Below, piece after piece: positions 31,015-34,721 of a stretch of 34,721 bases of DNA. Numbering within the stretch: the stretch's first letter is position 1; each line of letters starts with the position of its first letter. Below the pieces are notes generated by a model. The model was not told the origin of the DNA. It searched no databases and worked only from the letters and a program-made list of their open reading frames with translations. A program made the translations under genes and the position numbers. The stretch is from Gemmatimonadota bacterium. GTDB lineage: Bacteria; Gemmatimonadota; Gemmatimonadetes; Longimicrobiales; Gaopeijiaceae. Location: assembly GCA_009844885.1 (NCBI GenBank), contig VYAQ01000038.1, positions 1-34,721 of the forward strand. The letters are read 5' to 3'.

Positions 31015-31914
31015 TCAGCGCCCCGCGAAGAGCCACGCGATGAGGCGTGCTCCGATCCTGTCGGGGTTGAACGCCGGCACGTGGGCGCCCTGTTCGATCG
31101 TCCACAACTCGACGGTGACCCCTTGCGCGCATCCCGCACGGTACCGCAGTGGCTGCGTTTCCGCGCCCGACAGCGTGAAATCGAGATCGAGAGGCTCCAG
31201 CTCCTCCGCGGCGTCGAGATCGCACCCCGCGCGGGCGGCCCACCGGCGGACGGTCTCCTCGGCACCGGGATAGTGAGTCGTGCCCGTGTTGCTGCTGCCG
31301 CCGCCGTACAGGATCACGACGTCCCCCGTGCCGTGAATGTGAAGCACGGAGAGGGGCGCGGCTCCCGCACACCGCTCCGGATCGTCGAACGTGGTGCCAC
31401 CGAGCGCCACGAGCCCCAGCAGTCCCGGCATCGACTCGCAAGCCATCCTGTAGGACATGAAGGCGCCGTTCGAGAGCCCGACAAGATAGACTCCGTCCGG
31501 GACGATGTGCTTGCCCGCCTCGATTACCAGGTTGTTCAGGTAGGCGACGTCGTCCACGCCGCTGCCCCAGAAATCGCAGCAGTAGTCGGTCGCGTTCCAG
31601 AAGTTGGCGCCCTCGGGATTGCGGGTGCCGTTGGGCAGGATCAGCGCGAAGCGGTCGCGGGTGACGCGCTGTGACAGCCCGAAATAGCGGTTGGTGTTGG
31701 CGGAGTTGCTGGTGTATCCGTGGAGCGCAATCACGAGGGGAAGGCGGGTGCCGGGCGCGTAGTCCAGGGGGCGGACCAGGGTAGCAGGACGGCCGCCACC
31801 GATGACGAATACCGACGGGGCATCCGGCGTGTCGCCCGTGGCGTCGGTGGACGAGGCATCGCATCCGGCCGCGCCCAGCGCGAGGAATGCCAGAAACCGC
31901 GCTGGCCGGGTCAG
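31015..31914 (-). CDS. Lipoprotein alpha/beta-hydrolase, PHB-depolymerase/feruloyl-esterase (LpqC-like) type, CTG start
   Basis: A 299-residue predicted lipoprotein esterase. The N-terminus, MTRPARFLAFLALGAAGC (lipid Cys18), is a clean lipoprotein signal. The hydrolase core has LVIALHGYTSN (oxyanion region), GLSNGAFMS with nucleophile Ser148, HIHGTGDVVILYGGG (acid region) and EQGAHVPAFN with the likely catalytic His. The family cleaves polyhydroxybutyrate, feruloyl or acetyl esters; which one is open. No ATG, GTG or TTG exists in frame before GTG 31734 (residue 61), and that start would delete the signal and first strands. CTG 31914 has AGGAGG six bases upstream and overlaps the hydantoinase stop (CTGA). 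Confidence 0.8.
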   Translation of the reverse strand: MTRPARFLAFLALGAAGCDASSTDATGDTPDAPSVFVIGGGRPATLVRPLDYAPGTRLPLVIALHGYTSNSANTNRYFGLSQRVTRDRFALILPNGTRNPEGANFWNATDYCCDFWGSGVDDVAYLNNLVIEAGKHIVPDGVYLVGLSNGAFMSYRMACESMPGLLGLVALGGTTFDDPERCAGAAPLSVLHIHGTGDVVILYGGGSSNTGTTHYPGAEETVRRWAARAGCDLDAAEELEPLDLDFTLSGAETQPLRYRAGCAQGVTVELWTIEQGAHVPAFNPDRIGARLIAWLFAGR

Positions 31915-34721
31915 GGGGTCCCTCCTCCCCCGTTGTAGGAGCTGCGCGCCTGCCCGCGGGTCACGAATCCGTCGGCCACGTCTTCCTCGACTTTCTTCGG
32001 GTCGCGCCGGCGCGGATCTCCCAATCCACCGCCTCCAGGGGTCTCCAGAACGATCCTGTGACCAGGCGGCACCACCTCGCGGCCCTTGACCCGCATCTCG
32101 CCCGCGCCAGGAACGTAGACCCGGCCGCGGGCGCCGGTGCCACCACCCTCCCTGCCCCGCGCCGCGTTGCGGACGCGCTCGAACATCTTGGACACGGCGA
32201 AGGGGGCGCCCTCGGCGTGCGCGATCTCCATGACCTGACCCAGACCGCCGCGGTATTCACCCGGACCACCCGAGTCGGGGATGTACTCCTTCCGCCAGAA
32301 GATGAGGGGCGCGACCGTCTCGGTGATCTCGATCGGCGTACTGCGCACCCCCGACGGAAACGAGGTCGCGGAGAGCCCGTCCTTGCCGGGACGAGCGCCG
32401 GTGCCGCCGGTGTGGAACGGGTTGACGACGAATGGTTCCGCGTCGCCGTACGGATGGGAGCCCGTGAGCCCCGGCCCGCCCATGAGCACGGGATTCCACA
32501 GGCACGAAGCCCCCTCGGCCGGCACGGACCCCGGGGGCATGGCCTGAGCCAGGCAGCCGAGCACCACGTCGGGGAGCATCTGGCCGATCGAATGGCGCGC
32601 GGATACCGCGGCCGGAGGCGGCGCGTTGAGGAGGGAGCCGAGCGGGGCGGTGACCTCGATCGCGTCCAGCGAGCCCGCGTTGTTGGGGACTTCGGAGCCC
32701 ACCACGCAGCGCACCCCGAACGACGCGTACGCGCGGGTATACGTCTCGGGGACATTGATCCCGTAGGGAGACATGGGCGAGGTGCCGTCGAAGTCGATGT
32801 GGATGCCGTCGGTTGTCACCGTGAGCGCACACACCAGCTCCAGGTCCTCGTCGTAGCCGTCGATGGTCATGCGGTGCGTGTAGATGCCGGGCCTCAGGGC
32901 GCGAATTCGCTCCACCATGGCGCGACGGGACGCGGCCACGATCATTTCGGCCAGTTCGTCCAGTGAGTCGAGCCCGAACTCGGTCATCATCGCAATGAGG
33001 CGGTCGCAACCGGTCCGATTGCACGCCGCCAGCGAGTACAGGTCGCCCTGGGCCACGTCGGGCTCGCGCACGTTGGCGCGCACCATGCGCATCAGCGTCT
33101 CGTCGACCGTGCCGGCGCGAATGAGGTAGCTGATCGGGATACGGAGTCCCTCCTCGTAGACCTGGTTGGCGTCGGCGCCGAAACCGCGGCCGCCGACGTC
33201 GGCGATGTGGCTGGTGGCGGCGAAGAGGGCCACCGGACGGCCGTCCAGAAAGGCCGGGGTAACGACGGTGAAGTCGTTGAGGTGGCCCGTGCCCTCCCAC
33301 GGATCGTTGGTGACGAGCACATCGCCCTCTTCGAGGGTCTCCACGGGGTGATCGCGCAGGAAGAAGCCGACCGAGGCCGCCATGGCGTTGACGTGTCCGG
33401 GCGTGCCGGTCACCGCCTGCGCCAGCATGCGGCCCGAGAGATCGAAGACGCCCGCCGAGAGGTCGCCCGCCTCCCGCACCGGCGTCGAGAACGCGGTGCG
33501 CACCAGCGTGCGGGCCTGTTCCTCGACCACCGAGAGCAGCCGGCTCCACATGATCTGGTCCTGAAGCGCCGAGATGCCCGCGGCGGCGGCTCCGCGAGCG
33601 CGGCGTTCCGCCAGCAGGTGACCGCCGGACAGCACCCGCGCCTCCCAACCGTCCGGGATGACCGTGGTGGTCTGGGTCTCGGCGATGAGCGCGGGGCCGC
33701 GGATCCGGGCGCCCGGGCCGAGGGCACGGCGGTGGTGGACCGCGGCGTTCACCGCGCCGTCGCCGGTGCCGTCGAAGAGCTCGGCTTGCGCGACGGGCTG
33801 GGGCGGCGGGGCGGCTTGCGTCGGGTCTGGAGCCAGCGAGATCTGTGACGGGTCCGGGACCGGCGCCTCGGCTGCCACCTGGGAGCGCGCCGGAGCCGAC
33901 ACCACCAGCGTCCAGCTGAGCACCTCCACATCCAGCCCCGGGATGGTGCGGCCATACACGGCGTGATATGCACGATCGAACGCGGCGCGCAGGGCAGCCG
34001 CGCGATCCCCACCACCACAGCCATTCGCCCCGCGCGGCACAGCGCCGCCGACAGCCCCCGCCATCACCTCCGGCGGCAGCTCCACTCCGATCTCGTGCCC
34101 CTGGCCCACGTACCGCATGTACGCGTGCGCCCGCTCCGTCGTGGCAACACCCGGGGCGCCCTCCGCGACCACGGCCGCCGCTTCCTCCCTCATCCCTGTG
34201 AGCACGTCGCGCACAAGACCCGCATCGAACCCGGACAGACGCATGTATCGGCTCCGCACGACCTCGTACGAGATCGGCGCCAGGAGGAACCCCACCGCCG
34301 AACCGACCCCGGCGTCGCCCGGCACGAGGAAGCGGTCCAGCTCCAGCTTGTCCGCCAGCCGCGCGGCGTGAATCGGCGCCGATCCGCCGAACGCCACGAT
34401 GGTGCGGCCCGCAAGCCCCTTGCCCCACTCGATCGCGTGCGTTCGCGCCGCGTTGGACATGTTCTCGTCCACCATCTCGCTCACCCCCAGCGCGGCCAAC
34501 CGGGCGTCAATCCCAAGCTCCGCACCCACACGGCCGCAGATCGCCGCCTCCGCCCGGCCCCGGTCCAGCGCAATCGCGCCGTCCGCGAACAGCTCCGGCT
34601 CGATCCGCCCCAGCACCACGTCCGCATCGGTCACGGTGGGCCGATCCCCGCCCCGCCCATACGCCGCCGGGCCCGGCTCCGACCCGGCGCTCTCGGGACC
34701 CACGTGAATGCGATCCAGATC
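31911..34721 (-). CDS. Hydantoinase/5-oxoprolinase family protein, HyuA-HyuB fusion (5' end outside window)
   Basis: The frame runs off the window end at 34721, leaving about 936 C-terminal residues. The first ~375 are the end of a HyuA-type ATP-dependent subunit: VGPESAGSEPGPAAYGRGG, PTVTDADVVLGR, then AFGGSAPIHAARLAD. From about 385 a complete HyuB-type subunit follows (ISALQDQIMWSRLLSVVEE, LVTNDPWEGTGHLNDF, SGGPGEYRGGLGQV, LETPGGGGLGDP). The fused order is that of 5-oxoprolinases, which open 5-oxoproline to glutamate with ATP; hydantoin or acetone-type substrates are possible. The C-terminus is Gly-rich and doubles as the ribosome site of the next gene. It is coupled to the esterase. Confidence 0.9.
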   Translation of the reverse strand, partial: DLDRIHVGPESAGSEPGPAAYGRGGDRPTVTDADVVLGRIEPELFADGAIALDRGRAEAAICGRVGAELGIDARLAALGVSEMVDENMSNAARTHAIEWGKGLAGRTIVAFGGSAPIHAARLADKLELDRFLVPGDAGVGSAVGFLLAPISYEVVRSRYMRLSGFDAGLVRDVLTGMREEAAAVVAEGAPGVATTERAHAYMRYVGQGHEIGVELPPEVMAGAVGGAVPRGANGCGGGDRAAALRAAFDRAYHAVYGRTIPGLDVEVLSWTLVVSAPARSQVAAEAPVPDPSQISLAPDPTQAAPPPQPVAQAELFDGTGDGAVNAAVHHRRALGPGARIRGPALIAETQTTTVIPDGWEARVLSGGHLLAERRARGAAAAGISALQDQIMWSRLLSVVEEQARTLVRTAFSTPVREAGDLSAGVFDLSGRMLAQAVTGTPGHVNAMAASVGFFLRDHPVETLEEGDVLVTNDPWEGTGHLNDFTVVTPAFLDGRPVALFAATSHIADVGGRGFGADANQVYEEGLRIPISYLIRAGTVDETLMRMVRANVREPDVAQGDLYSLAACNRTGCDRLIAMMTEFGLDSLDELAEMIVAASRRAMVERIRALRPGIYTHRMTIDGYDEDLELVCALTVTTDGIHIDFDGTSPMSPYGINVPETYTRAYASFGVRCVVGSEVPNNAGSLDAIEVTAPLGSLLNAPPPAAVSARHSIGQMLPDVVLGCLAQAMPPGSVPAEGASCLWNPVLMGGPGLTGSHPYGDAEPFVVNPFHTGGTGARPGKDGLSATSFPSGVRSTPIEITETVAPLIFWRKEYIPDSGGPGEYRGGLGQVMEIAHAEGAPFAVSKMFERVRNAARGREGGGTGARGRVYVPGAGEMRVKGREVVPPGHRIVLETPGGGGLGDPRRRDPKKVEEDVADGFVTRGQARSSYNGGGGTP
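31912..31926 (-). promoter_or_regulatory. Shine-Dalgarno and CTG start of the esterase, embedded in the upstream gene's last codons
   Basis: On the minus strand, AGGAGG (31926-31921) is six bases before CTG (31914-31912). The ribosome site is made of the glycine codons that end the hydantoinase gene, and the CTG overlaps its TGA. This decides the start of the esterase. Confidence 0.65.

Noticed and set aside
1-34721. CRISPR arrays, tRNA/rRNA genes, insertion sequences, phage attachment sites
   Set aside because: No short regular repeats, cloverleaf-like sequence, transposase/integrase motifs or terminal inverted repeats were found by reading; a covariance-model tRNA search was not possible.

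Overview
The window is GC-rich, densely packed bacterial DNA. Its gene content suggests Gemmatimonadota: a DUF5117-type zinc metalloprotease, a DUF5916 protein, a choice-of-anchor-B protein, a secreted amidase, a fused hydantoinase/oxoprolinase and several lipoproteins with Gram-negative-style signals. A sponge-associated or other marine member would fit, but this is inferred from family content, not from a marker gene. No rRNA, tRNA, CRISPR array, integrase or insertion sequence was seen. No gap between genes exceeds about 260 bp.

Layout. (1) 1-588: 3' end of a secreted LVIVD/choice-of-anchor-B protein. (2) 634-2867 (-): feoA-feoB ferrous iron uptake operon behind a Fur-like palindrome at 2924-2946. 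(3) 3041-4887: YigZ/IMPACT protein, cold-shock protein and a dolichol/polyprenol-kinase-like membrane protein. (4) 4902-9303 (-): large secreted zinc metalloprotease and secreted amidase. (5) 9433-14830 (+): TesB thioesterase, thioredoxin-like protein, secreted Ig-like protein, cytochrome c/copper monooxygenase-like protein and SLC13 carboxylate transporter. (6) 14917-26460: a beta-glucan (probably laminarin-type) utilisation locus. (7) 26501-30974: DUF5916 protein, tiny Cys-rich membrane protein, a Clp-N/beta-propeller fusion and a MORN-like lipoprotein. (8) 31015-34721 (-): lipoprotein esterase and a 5'-truncated hydantoinase/5-oxoprolinase.

The main find is region 6. Two converging operons are each headed by the same promoter-operator: a TTGACA -35 box, exactly 19 bp, then a near-identical 25-bp palindrome with arms ACTTTGTTCGG (14942-14966 and 26411-26435). 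The + operon encodes a lipoprotein with tandem carbohydrate-binding-like modules, a ROK repressor (the likely owner of the palindromes), a GH16 laminarinase lipoprotein and a GPH/MelB-type symporter. The - operon encodes a GH2-like TIM-barrel hydrolase whose C-terminal half looks like an outer-membrane beta-barrel, and a GH3 beta-glucosidase with no signal peptide. A likely pathway is glycan binding and cutting outside the cytoplasm, oligosaccharide import by the symporter, cytoplasmic cleavage by GH3, and de-repression of ROK by a product sugar. No SusC/SusD pair is visible here.

The most unusual object is the symporter. About 210 residues (19471-20100) are inserted in frame into its periplasmic TM3-TM4 loop. 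They are homologous to the binding modules of the first operon gene but in circularly permuted order (C-half, linker, N-half). This could be a transporter carrying its own periplasmic sugar-binding domain, an architecture I do not recognise from described families; an assembly chimera must be excluded. Other unusual points are the Clp-N/propeller fusion, an esterase that apparently starts at CTG, and substitutions at signature residues in FeoB (G4 motif) and the ROK regulator.
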